Assembly (NCBI GenBank): GCA_013399875.1
Contig: VXAZ01003887.1
Location: 310,001 to 374,000, forward strand
Origin: Gymnorhina tibicen
Taxonomy: Eukaryota > Chordata > Aves > Passeriformes > Artamidae
Length of the DNA stretch: 64,000 nt
Direction: 5' to 3'
A program made the translations under genes and the position numbers. Positions 34,401-46,744 of this stretch are shown piece after piece. The notes beneath the pieces were generated by a model. The model was not told the origin of the DNA, did not search any database, and saw nothing but the letters and a program-made list of their open reading frames with translations. Within the stretch, counting starts at the first letter, position 1. Each line of letters opens with the position of its first letter.

Positions 34401-37400
34401 AGATACTAAAGCAACAGGTCTATTTTCTATTCATAACTCTGATTTCTTGAAATAGTATTATCAAATAATATCAATCAAATGAACCATTCACTTTTCTTTA
34501 GAAAAGACTGGAAATCAACAGGAATATGTCTGTATCAAGACCCATTACTTACTTCATCTAGCAGCAATAAACCAGTAAACTGGTAATTCTCTAGAAAACT
34601 GTGATTCAGCTAGCCCTTGCTTTATGCTTTTATAAAGCTAATGTAAAATTAGTAATACGAAGTTGCAAAAACTTTCTACAAGACCTACTGAAATCTCAGT
34701 AAAGTTTACATAAAATAAAAATAAAGTGGCAGTTCAGATTTTAAATTAAATACCACACGATTCACTAAACTCCAACTTGTTATAATCTCATCTACTGTGG
34801 TAGTTCTGAAGACTCTCTCACCCTAACAGATTGACTCTCTGTATAATCTGAAATAAGACTTTGGACTTCACATTATAATTCTCACACCATGATTATATTC
34901 CTAAGAACAGTTCATCAAAATATTTTCTCTTATTAACCCTTAGGTTCCCAAATCATATTACATAAAACTTAACTAACATTTGCAAATTACCATCACAAAT
35001 CAAAGTCAAGAATCACAACTCTGTCACTGTCTGTCCCTCTGGAGGTGTATGCACACATTGTTTCTAACTCAAGAACAAGTATGAAACACATGCAAGAACA
35101 GAAAGAATGAAAGTATTGATACTGTAGTAAATGGCAAAAAGCATTTTTAAAATGAGTTACGATTCTTTCCAGTATTTTAAAAAATGTAGTCTTGGCATGG
35201 ATTAACAGCCTCAGTAATTTTGTGGTTTATATATTACTTGAAATGACACGTTATTCCCCTAATAAGCTGATATTCTCCTGATTTTACCATTTCTCCTACC
35301 AGATTTAATTAGAATGTATATGTCTTGGATGCTCAGAAAATTCATTTCAGAGGGTGCTAAATGACCACAGGTGGAGCAGCAAAACTCATTTTGGGGTCCA
35401 TTTTTCTGCACTCTTTTCAGACTTCAGCACTGTTTCTTACACAGGTGCAAAGATTCAATTCATCTTGCCTCCACTGATAAGGAGTATCCTGATTCCTCAG
35501 TAACCAAAGGGATAGCTTCATCTTGGAAAGTTTCCTTTTAGGAGCTGCCCACAGGATGCCAAAGTGTGTCTAATTCTGTTACAGCTGCAAATACCAAATG
35601 TGCACAGTGGGCAGCACTTCCCTAAGCTGTAACCATATTTCTTGCCATAAAAAAACAGTCCTTTTATTCTATTTCAAGGAGCTGTGACAACATTTACCAG
35701 GCACAGTGGTACTTTTCACTAATTTAGATCTTTCTTGTGTCTATATTTTGCCATGCTTGTATCATGCCCTAACTGGAGAGGGTAATAGAGCTTCTGGAGG
35801 TAAATATTTATTGTCCTTATAGCTTTTAGGTGGTGAACTTAGGGAGGCTGGGAGATGGACTGGATGTCATCCCATACTCTGAAGCCAGGTCTACATTGTA
35901 TGGCTGAAAGGAAGTCCAGGTTTGCTTTTGTCCACATTTCTAGCATCAGCTCAGTTGTTGCCGTCCTGTTGTTATGACATATGATGAGTGTAGCTTAACA
36001 AGTTATATAAACTATTTAAATCACTCACTACTTTATTTTTCCCCTTTTTATTACTAGAAATCATAAGCTATTAATTACATTTTCAAGCAAGAGTTTAATT
36101 CTATGTGAACACAATAGGTGGAATTGAACAATATCTACAAATACAGAGAACAGTTTCTTGAATAACAAATATTTCACTGTAGTTTGAAAAGGAATATAAA
36201 GGCAGTATCATGCTGTGAGGATAAAAAAATTGTGTTGCCAGGCATTTTGAGAGAGTCAGATGAGAACAGAAGCTATTGAAAGGGACATGTCTTGCTAGAG
36301 GTACTTCAAAGTGAAAGGAAGCAAGCCTCTGAAGGCAAAGAAAGCTCACTCTGTAAGATGATAGTTTTCCACTTAATTAAAGGTTGACAGCAAGGAGGGT
36401 GCATTCAGCAACTTTATCCATTTACAAGTATTGGAATAAAAGCAAAAATAGAAGAGGAATTCTCTGTCATTGAAGAATATCACCCTCAGCACCAACTACT
36501 GCAAAACATGCATGTGAAGGATAAGTTTTAATTTGCTTCAGAAATACAGAACCTGGGTCAGAGATGACCAAACAAATTTCCTACCTGTCATGATGACACT
36601 TGACTTATACAAATACCCAGCTGTCACTGCTCAGGGCATCATCTCTTAAATCATTGACTGCTTCAAACACAATCTCCTTGCATCTTATTCTGCCTTTAGG
36701 ATTTTCTTGAGTTCATGACGTTCGAGACTGTTTTTTCAAATAACATCATATTCTGCCAATAAATCCTTGGGTAAAGGTTTATAAGAGTTTAGGTTTGGGG
36801 GGTTTTTTTGTTGCTAGCAATATCCCCTTAATAATTAATTCTATCCATTTCCCTTTGGGCAGAGAATAGAGCTAGAAAATGTTAGATTATCTACTTGAAG
36901 TTTTCAGAAATTTAAAGCTGCAAAATTGAGGCAATAAGAAAAGACAGACTAATATATATGTTCTAACAAAAAATTCCTGATACAAACTTTTCTAACCATT
37001 TAATCAAGATATTCACCACCAACAATTCATTTAGGGGCCAACACCAATATTTAAACAAATGTTAACTCTTATTTCCAATGAGTGCCTAACCTATTTTGGA
37101 GATGGAAGTAAGGAGAGGATTCAGCATAATATATAACTGGCTGCATCATTAAGCAAAGTATAGTTGAACTGAAATAATTTACACAGAATATCTTTTCCCT
37201 GGAAGTTAAGCCCCCTTCCCTTATTTTACAGTATGTTCAATGCAATCACTGAAATTGTATCTTTCTAATATTTGCCCTGAAACATTAAATCTAATTTCAA
37301 ACTGTGTTTTATACAGCTGAGCTGTGACATATAGCTCAAGAGAGGAGCTCATCACAGTGGCTTTTCAGCTTCACCAATCATCTCAGCTAACTTCACAAAT

Positions 37401-40400
37401 CACAACACAGCACATTTCCCATTATCACCATGTTTTCTGATGTATAATGTAACTCATGTTGTGCTCTTACCCTCTTTTCCTTGTAAATATTGAAATACAA
37501 TCTGGATTAAGTGTCATGGATTAGTTTGTCACAGATACTGTCAGTCAGGTGAATGAACCATGTTTGCTACTATATCTATGTTATGATCTGATTACAAGAG
37601 ATGCCTCTGCCCGAATCAAGGTGCAAATGCGACTATATGCAGGCTCTTGTGTATTTCAGAAACCCTATTTTTCTAATCTGAAGCCAGATGAAACACTTAT
37701 GGTAATAGATCTTGGTTTTGTTTAGCTAGAAAATCTCTCCAATGGGCTTTCATGCCAAACTAGTTCAGTTTTTTCCCCTCTCTGGTTTGTTTTTTTAACA
37801 CAAGTGGAAATCATATTTATGTCAAAAAATATTTAATCCTTTGTTCATCTCTGCTCTCTGCTCTTATTCCAGTTATAACCTGTTCTTTATCCTAAGAAGT
37901 GATCGTTAAACCAATCAGGATGCTGACTCATGATATAAAGAGAGAGGCATGGCCCTGTTCTAGAGCCCTGAAGTGGAACTTAGCATAATTGGTTTCCATC
38001 AATCTTTTGTAATATGCTATGTATCTGTATGACATATCTGTAACTGCGGGAGAAAGTACTAAAACATTTCTGAAGAGCAGTAGTTTTTTATGTGTTTGTT
38101 ACACTACAAAAATGTTACTACCAGTACTCATGTAAAGAAATAATGTATTCATATCTCTTTGGGTTATCTTAAAATAATATTTGTAATCCTCAGATTATGC
38201 TGGTGATAAACACATGGCTCCACAGAATGGCATTCAAGGTCATGTTATTTCCTACTGACCTTTCTTCTCCATAGGAGAGTTCCTGGGCTATCTGTGGAGA
38301 CCAGGCTTTCACACCTCTGGTGCTTGAAGCTCGCCCTCCAATATACTGGGACCTGTGCAGTGAACAGGTTTCAGATGATCATTTATTCCTCCTGCCCTGT
38401 CACTGGAAAAGCCTCCAAACAGAGCCAGATAGCTGGCAGAGACCATATCTTCCTTAGAATGGCAGGCAGCCTCATCCCAAACTTAGGTGGCCAAGAGATA
38501 TGCAGGAGTTTGGGCAAAGGCTCCAAGGCTCCCTAGTGTTCAAGTGTTCTTGAAAAAATATGTATTAAATAATTTCTTTATGATGTTGTGACTCAAGATA
38601 TACTGAATGTCTTTCTACCCTCTCTCTTCACCTTTTCTCCATGGTAATATAGGCAGTCTAGTAAAACAATCAGAGAGACAAAGATGTCAGAAATTTGTCA
38701 GCACCAGTGGTAGACCCACAAAGCTGCAAAATTCACTGGCAGTTTGTCATTAAACTTTATTTCCAGAAAATAAATCAAGTTATATGGTTATATTTATTGA
38801 AAATTTTGCAAGTGCAAAAGTTGGTCATTGCTCCAGGACCTATCTGCTGACTGGAAAGTTCCTGCCTAAGGCAAAGATATATACACACAGAAAAAAACCC
38901 AGGGTTGATAATAAAAACACTGACCCATCCTTAGCTATTGCACTGTGCATCACATTGCTATCAACATCTCAGTGCTTTTCACTGATTTTTGACAACATAC
39001 ACTCAGCAACAGCTGTTTTATTATTGTCTTTAATGGCCATAAAGCAGAAAATATTGCATAATGCAGAGGAAACATCCTGACAGTTCTGGCTCTGTGTGAG
39101 TATGTCAATTTAATAGCACCGTTTGGCTTCTGAGGGATTTCTTGACTAACAGGTGCATCATTATACACATCAGCAATTCACTAAGTAGAACAGTAATACA
39201 GTGCACATTATGATGCTATAACTGACATCAAAAATGAACTCTCTAAAGAAGTGCAATAGATTGTCACTGTGCTTGTAAAAGTGCTGTTTGAACTGACAGA
39301 GTCTTTGGGGTTAAAATTGTTTCGTATGTTACTGCAAAGATCTGTGGTTTGCTCTGATGAATTGGATGAAAGAGAAGAAAGAACTGACACTCCTCATTAA
39401 CAAGAACCACCAAATGATGCATGTCTGATACTTGTCCAAGTTGGTCTCTGTTTTAATTTACTTCATACTTTCATATGCTTCTTCAGGAGGTATCAGGGGG
39501 CTTCAATTTCAGATAAAACAAAGATACTTTAGCATGTTCATGCTTTTCCAATTCCATTACTCTCTTCCAGGTAACAAGCTAGTCACATTTCCAGTAGGGA
39601 AGAGTAATCAGATAGACAATTCTGCAAAGAAATACTGCCTCTCCACAAGGAACTTAGTCTCTCTGCCTAAACACAAACAAAAAAATCTCTTAAACTCTTT
39701 AAAATTAAACCTGTATTCCAAGATTCCAATATTTCAGATGAACAGCGTCTGTCTACAGCTCCTCCCAAGAACAATTTTTTTTCATAAAAACAGAAACAAT
39801 TTGCTTTCATTTTCTTTGGATACAAATCTAGATGTATCAGAGAGTTGGGAAAGAGCTGCCCATTCAAATTCATCCAACTACTTACCTAAAAATAAAGTGC
39901 AAACCAGATCATGTAGAATGAATCAGTATGTATAAGGTGATTCCCCAATTCAAAATAATATTAAAGGCAGTCTTTGTGGTTTTGGGAAGTTCATCACCTT
40001 CCTGTTACTTTCCTTTTATGTTTTTAATTTATTAAGTCTTCTTCATAAGGATGTGTCTTGATAAAAAAATCCACACAAAGCCACCAGCTCAACTTAATTA
40101 ACCCAGAAATTTGGTTTAGATTTGAATTAACCTTCAATCATCACTGGCATTTCCATTCTGAGTATTCAAAAGATTGTCCAGATCTTCCATATGCCTTGTT
40201 CAAACTTCCTTTCAGATGATTGCTCAGCCTAGAATGTGCTTGAGTAACAAACCACTGTTCAATAACCCAGTAACTGTGTATGTGTTCATTTCACAGATGT
40301 GCAAGACATCTAAGGGTGGTAAGGCCACAAATAACACTCATATGTTCAGAGTACTCCACCTTGTTCTGACCACACTCACACTGATTAAAACAATTTTTAT

Positions 40401-41840
40401 CAAATTCTAGTGAAACTTGGATAAAAGTGATAAAGAAAGGGACAGTTTATAGCCTATTAAAAAAAATAATCTTAGATCATGTTGGATGTACTTAGAAATG
40501 GGAATGGTAAAGTAGTAGTCATAATTGAATTTTCAGAGGTTTACTAGAAACCTGACAATTATTTTCTCATAGTTCTTGTTTCTAAGAAGCTCAGCCAAGA
40601 ACCAGCACTCCTTTGTACTAGACCCCACAGCAACACACGACTGAGGCAGTTTTATTGTCAAAACTTTTAGAATCTAAATATGAGACAAGAACTAACAGAT
40701 GAATAGAGGCAGGCAACCCATGAATAAAACGACACAAGAAGGAAATGAGCATCAGTGGCTGCTTCTGTACATATGTAGTCTGTTGAATTCAAGGAACACC
40801 CTGAAATTCGCAATATCCTCATATGAACGTTTCTTTACACAAGCTCCAGCTGTCCTTGCAGTCTCTGTACCCAATAGTTACGTGACATTTTCATGATGTA
40901 AGGAACCAAAAAAGCAGTATTGTGTTGGAACTATCAACATTACCAAACCTTTCTGGCAGCTGAAATGAAGAAGCTGCTAACTAGGTCTGCCTACGAATGC
41001 AAACTATGTGAAACAATGACGAAGAGGGTGAAAAGCGTTCCTGTCACCTAAGTGTGCATGCAAGCACCTGAAAGCACATGCAAGACTGGAGGTGCAGCCT
41101 TGATGGAAAACTGCCAAATAAAAAGTGTAGTTTGATACACAGCCAAGAAAATGCTGATCACTCTTTCAGAAGTTGTCAGCCTCTACAAAAGACTTGCTGC
41201 TTTCTTCAAGGACACAAAGAGCTATCCTTCACTATGGAAAAAAAGATTTAAGTTGTGGGGGATTTAACAGAAAAAGGGAGCTCTTGTTAAGCCTCAATAA
41301 AGATTATAGCACTAATGATAAATTTCAAATACCTGTGCCTGTTCCTCTTTTATCTAATAGCAACTTTGATCTTTCAATGAAAGAGCAGAAAAATTAAGGT
41401 ATAAAAAGCCCCTGGTTTTAAGGCTTAAGTGAGTAGGCAAGACTAACATGCTTGTTCAATATTCATGCCCCCTAGGAGACCATTACCTTGAAATCATTAC
41501 CTTTATTTATTCTCTGGTTTCATGGATCTTGTAAACTTTTAATGAAATAATACATAAAATTGGGTTCCATTCAGCTACAAATGCTCATTAATTGTTTGCT
41601 AATGCAACACATTTTTTTTTCTATTTGCTCTCCTGGCATTATTATAATGAAGAGCAATTGCTTTATAAAGGAAGTTGTGCAAATAGTGTAAATCATGGCT
41701 TCTTTACCATTCTGCTAACTTGCCCTCCAGTGGACTTTTTTTTGTTAAATAACTTTCTATTGTTTGTCATTCCAATTAAATAGAGTAGAGCAATTACTTA
41801 AGGTATTACATGAAGGGCTGTAAAATCTAAAATAAACCCA
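31406..41840. other. Unassigned, repeat-poor non-coding sequence (10.4 kb)
   Basis: AT-rich with no supported gene. The longest frame (167 aa, 39432-39935, +) is rich in Leu, Ser, Asn and Lys with no domain, and I regard it as chance. A possible CR1 3' end near 35815-35900 is too weak to call. Lack of recognisable repeats over such a length is itself notable. Confidence 0.55.
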
Positions 41841-41990
41841 AACCCCCCCCGCCAAACAACCCGAAGAAAACCAAAAAACTTTATAAAGGAAAAAAGCCTT
41901 TCAAGGAAATAAAACAAACAAATGAAAACCCTTAAATGCCCTGAAAGCTTAGTGAAGGCTCCACAAAAGTTAGTAGAAAAAAAAAAAAGA
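41841..41990. repeat. C-rich and A-rich low-complexity patches
   Basis: AACCCCCCCCGCC near 41841, then A-rich sequence ending in a run of 12 A near 41978. Simple sequence with no recognised parent element. The overlapping 92-aa minus-strand Phe-rich frame follows from this composition. Confidence 0.6.
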
Positions 41991-44279
41991 AAAGCAGCTG
42001 ATGCATCATCAGGGTAGCAGTAAATTAAAAAACTCACCTGTTTTGTGTTCATATCAGTCAGAAGGAAGTGAATCAAGTTTAGTATTGTTCACAGTGAAAG
42101 TACCTAGGATTTGCTCACCTGAACATATGTCTAATTACAGTACTGATAAAGACCAGCAGAAAAAACCTGGCATGCTGTGGAAATCTCATTACCTCATTCT
42201 GTCAGTGAAATCCAGACTGACCTCTCCACAGTCACCCACAGAATTCTTCATTTTTCTGCTGTGCCACTTGGGCTCATTCCATCTCATGCAGACATTAGAA
42301 TTTCACCTGTAAGTTCTATGCTGTAGTAACTTGCCTTCAATAAATCCTAAGAACAGGGACATACCTAAATTGAAATTACTTAAGGAGTCATAATGTATAT
42401 TTAAAGAACCACATGCATCTATTTGTGGTCATGAAAGGTAACTTCACTATTCTGGAGCTTAAAGTGCTTATCTAATTGCTTATCTAAGCAAAGCAAGGTC
42501 TCTTCATACAATATTATGGAAACACAGTTCATTAATTCATGATTCAAAGGAGCACAGCTTTACCATTCTAACAAGAAAACACCTGATTTATTTCTAATTT
42601 TGCCACTTTTGACTTCCAGAGATGCACATGGCTGAATGAGCTCTATTTTCTTACCAGCTTACCTCTCATTCAGAAGAGAGACAATATTTTTATAGCACTT
42701 CGGTGGTGTATTTGTGAAGAAATCCTGTCACAGATTAATTAGGGATTACAGTGCAGACAAGTAAAACAAATATTCATGACCATCACATTTATTACACAGT
42801 TGCCACACTGTGCCACATATGTACAGCAAAGCTCTGAAAAGCTCTCTGGGATCAGTTCAAAGGATTTTCATCTTTCTTGCTTCCTTCAACAAAGCAGCTC
42901 AGAAATTTTGTGGTGGTACAAAACACTATCTCTTAAAAATTAATTCTGAATACAGAGTGTGAGCAAAATGGAAAAATCAGAGCATGTCAGTAAGACAACT
43001 CAATACGATTGATTTAATTTTGAAAAATTGTAAATAAGTCTGACCACAAAAAGTGTGGATGCCTTCACACTCTACTTTGGAATTTACTTTGGAATTTTGA
43101 CCATAATAACAATCATCATGTTTTATTGCGATTCATGTTGTTTTTGTCATCAAAGAAAAATTACACAAATCCAAGCCATACAGTTTTGTTAAAAGGGTTA
43201 AATAGGTGTTATTTTTGCAGTCTCTTTTCTATCAGGAACCACAATACATTCTTGAAGAATATATGAAGTTCAGAGATGTGATTTTTTTGGGAAATCATTG
43301 GCATTTAAGCTCACAAAGCATTCTCTGAAAAATGCAAAAGCATTCAGAGAAACTATCAATAGAGATATTACACAAGAGGATGAAGAAATACCAGCTTTTG
43401 AGTCATGGCATATTTCTGTACAGAAGTAAAATGTACATCAAATCGTTGAATACAATCAGAATAAAATTCATCAGGGAAGTGGAGAGAAACAGATTTTGAA
43501 ACTAATAGAGATTAATTTCTAATTAATTCCAAATCAAGTGACAGGACGAAAAAAACAGTAAAGGGAGGGTCCAGCTTTACACAAGGCAGGGAAATCCCCA
43601 GGTGACAACAAATCTTTGTGCATAGACCTGGCTGCTTTAATAGGAATATTATCATACTGGATTAAATTTGAATTTAAAAAAAGAGAAGAGTGATTCTACA
43701 AAATGGATTTGCTTGACAAATACTTTTGAGTTTGCTTTGGTTTTGTGCATTTTGTATATCATCTTTGTACATACGTTGTATGCTCTACCATGGATTTGAA
43801 AAAGAAAATAATTATCTGCTTTCTGTGACTGATCCCAACTCTCTACTTTATATCACTCTTTTTTTCTTCAGAAGTAGCTGAAATATCTTTTTTGCTAGTC
43901 CAGATGGAAGGCACATTGAATGTCTGAAAAAGTGGCCATGCCCCTGGGAACTCCAGGACACCCTCTCCCTCACAGAACAAAAGAAGAAGGAATCCCACTA
44001 AAACACTCAATAAAAAAATTCTAGACAAAAAAGGTGAACTTAACATCTATTCCCTAATCAGAGCAGACAGTGATGTCACAGCTGCCCAGGTTTTGTGAGC
44101 ATATTTGAAGAAAGGAGCAGCCCATCACCGGCACTTTACCAAATATTCAGGCTACCACAGTGTAGCATCTGTGAACACTTTCTCTTTTCAGACACTGATT
44201 CAAACTTCCAATGAGATCACCAGAGTCTCCTAAATTTGCAGCATCTGCTTGATTGAAAAGCTTTCCTTGGTATCTACGG
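41991..44279. other. Unassigned non-coding sequence (2.3 kb)
   Basis: AT-rich, nothing recognised. A 12-bp tandem duplication (TACTTTGGAATT, near 43073-43097) is the only local structure seen. Confidence 0.55.
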
Positions 44280-44730
44280 TAACACTGACGACGTGCTTGC
44301 CTCAGACCTGGCCTATCCACTGATGTCCAGAGCCCTCGCCAAAGACACCCAAGCTGAGTGAGAGGTCCCTCTCCCCTCAGGTCAACACAAGCTCTTCAGG
44401 CTTGGAACACGGTGGGATTAAATACTACCATTAATAGTATTTCCAGACTAACAGCTGAAGCAGTTCACCTTGGACTCCTTTGTCTTTCACAGCTCCCAGG
44501 TGGAGGCAGTAACTCCACTCAGCAAGGGGGTTTTTTTGGTGGCACAGTTAGCTGATGAAGCTCCCACCTCCAGGGCCTGCTTGGTGCTCCAGCACCCAAG
44601 GTAGTCCACGCAGCCCTGCATGGAATTGTGATGGAAACAGGCACTGGGGAAGGAGCCTCTTGGGCTGGCCTCTGCCAAAGGCAAGCTTTGCAGCCACATC
44701 TTCTGGCAGCCCTTTTCCCCAATACTCTTA
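44280..44730. other. GC-richer unassigned segment
   Basis: About 450 bp is noticeably richer in G and C than the flanks and contains several overlapping frames of 65-70 aa on both strands. It does not match CR1 or the LTR families seen elsewhere in the window. It could be an unrecognised old element, a regulatory segment or an exon of a non-coding transcript. The sequence gives no way to choose. Confidence 0.4.
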
Positions 44731-46138
44731 ATGAAGACTTACAGGTCCTTCTTTGGAATTACAGGACCAAAGTCAAGCACCTCCAATGAGGTGAAGTCAT
44801 TTCTGACTCAGCACTGTTGAGTTCTGTCAGACATGAACTTAGGCACCTAAAGCTGCTTTTTTTCGAATGCTTTTAAGTCCTTTGCCATAAGCTTTTAGTT
44901 AGAATTTTGGTATGACTTTGCTGTCTACAGACAGCACTATAGAAAAAAAAATTCTTTCCAGAAGTTTATTCAACCTTTTGTATTTATTACAGCACCTGTA
45001 TTAAACTGTTGATGTAGCTCACCATGCACAATGTCTGAGAGAAAAGTGTTGCTATTCTTCATATTATATTTACAGTGATATGTGTTAGTTTTACTGCTTA
45101 TGGAAGTGGCTAGTCTGATAGCTCCTTGGCACAGCAAGGGTAAGAAAGAGATGGTGGTAATGGAGCCTTCCAACAATGTGCCATTAACACTTGCCAGTTT
45201 GACCCACAGGACCAGACTCTCAAGAAAAAAAATTTCTATCTCTTTGGCTACTCACAGCCTGGTTTTTACAAGATCACCACCAAACATGCCACATGTGTTT
45301 ATTTTGTCGAGGGATTTTCGCCCCTCTTTGATTCTGAGGATTTTTACATGTATAAAGCCAAATGCTGACACTTCCAACTCCTGAGTTCCGAAAAATGTTT
45401 AGCTAAAGAGCAAAGTTATTCAGGTTATTAATGTCTCTGAAGTAAAGAAAAAAACTGGGCTACCTCAATTAAATTAAGTGTAGCAAGCCCAAACAAATCA
45501 CAATGTCTTTAATGATGATAAATGTGTGTATTTACAGTGGTTTAGTAACCTGCAAAAAATACTATCCTATCTTGGTAATAACAAGAATAAGAATATGCCA
45601 CACCCTTCATTTCTTAAAAATTTTACTTTGATGGAAGATTTACTTGGTAAAGATTCAGAGGACCTTAGGTCCTATTGTTCACTAGGAGTACTACTTTTTA
45701 GTAAGTGCTGTTTCTTTTCCATTAATGCGGTGGATATTTTACATTCACTCTGAGAATCACTTTCTGAAATCTATTATTAAATATGAAACGGAAAGCCAAG
45801 GTGTAATTTTCCCTTCCATAATATGTCTGAAGATCCCAGAAATAATACCTGCAAGAAAGCTTAGACTGAAAGAGGAATTAGTTATTGTTCATTGCCTTAT
45901 CAGGCACAGATGATAAGGTTGAAAACATCTATAAAGAGCAGCATCAGATGTGGGTGAACAAGGTGGGTGTACATTTCAGAACTGACAGCATGAAGAAACA
46001 GCTGAGGCCCAATTAAAATAAGAGTAGGAAAAGGGACACAAAGTTTGGAAAACTCAGAGAGAAAGGATAAATGTGGGGCACAGGCTGGCAAGACCAAAAT
46101 GTTAGAAGCATTAACAAAAACCTCATATTGTGGGAAAG
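44731..46138. other. Unassigned non-coding sequence (1.4 kb)
   Basis: Frames up to 100 aa (45082-45384, +) have no domain. No repeat recognised before the LTR that starts at about 46139. Confidence 0.5.
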
Positions 46139-46744
46139 TGTGGGTTACTAACACACAAGAAGTATTTTTCAACAATTCAGCTACTGATGCGTGGAATTCA
46201 GACTCCACAACTAATTAAAGTTGTAAAGTAGGTATGTTTAGTCGGCCGAGGTGCATGGGGGATCGTTCCTCCAAAGGCATGCACACCCTCAACGGCACTC
46301 AGCGTGAAATAGATCTGGTTACAGGTCACATATGCGTTAGATTACACAATGCACCCATACATACTCATCACCTATCTCCCGCTTCGTATTATAATGAGTT
46401 CAAAGGTCATTGCCATGTGCTTGCATCTGCGCAGTGCCTCCTGGTGGTCGTGGGCAGGGGTCTCAGGATGAAGTAAAAGCCTCTTCCTCGGGTTGAACTT
46501 TTTACCTTGCCTTCTTGTGCATACTCTCTGAGTTCCTGGCCTAAGTTCAAACCCCAGAGCTGGCCCAAGCTGGTTCCAGGATTTGAGAACAGGATCTTGG
46601 TCACGGTCCTCTTCCCTTTATCAGTGGTCCTGCATCCTCCCTTACATCCTTCCCCTCTGCTTGGCAAGTGCAAGGAGTATTGAACAGGCAGTATATATTG
46701 TTTAGCAAGCAGGTGCAAAATTTTAGCAATATCTGCAATCAGCA
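46139..46744 (-). mobile_element. ERVK-like solo LTR, minus strand, boundaries approximate
   Basis: Around 46241-46280 the + strand has CGGCCGAGGTGCATGGGGGA and GATCGTTCCTCCAAAGG. Their reverse complements are the conserved segment just ahead of the polyadenylation site in avian ERVK LTRs as I recall them. The expected AATAAA on the minus strand reads ACTAAA here (46237-46242). About 95 bp further left, the + strand TGTGGG at 46139 fits the CA end of a U5. A minus-strand ATTATAATA TATA-like box lies near 46390. The likely 5' edge is the CA at 46737 or 46744. I see no matching 6-bp target duplication. The segment is CpG-rich against a CpG-poor background, as expected for a relatively recent insertion. 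No retroviral genes adjoin it. Confidence 0.62.

Noticed and set aside
39432..39935. 167-aa plus-strand frame in the repeat-poor interval
   Set aside because: The longest frame outside repeats, but with no domain, no long hydrophobic segment beyond the first 18 residues, and an A/T-driven residue mix. A conservation test would be needed before calling it.
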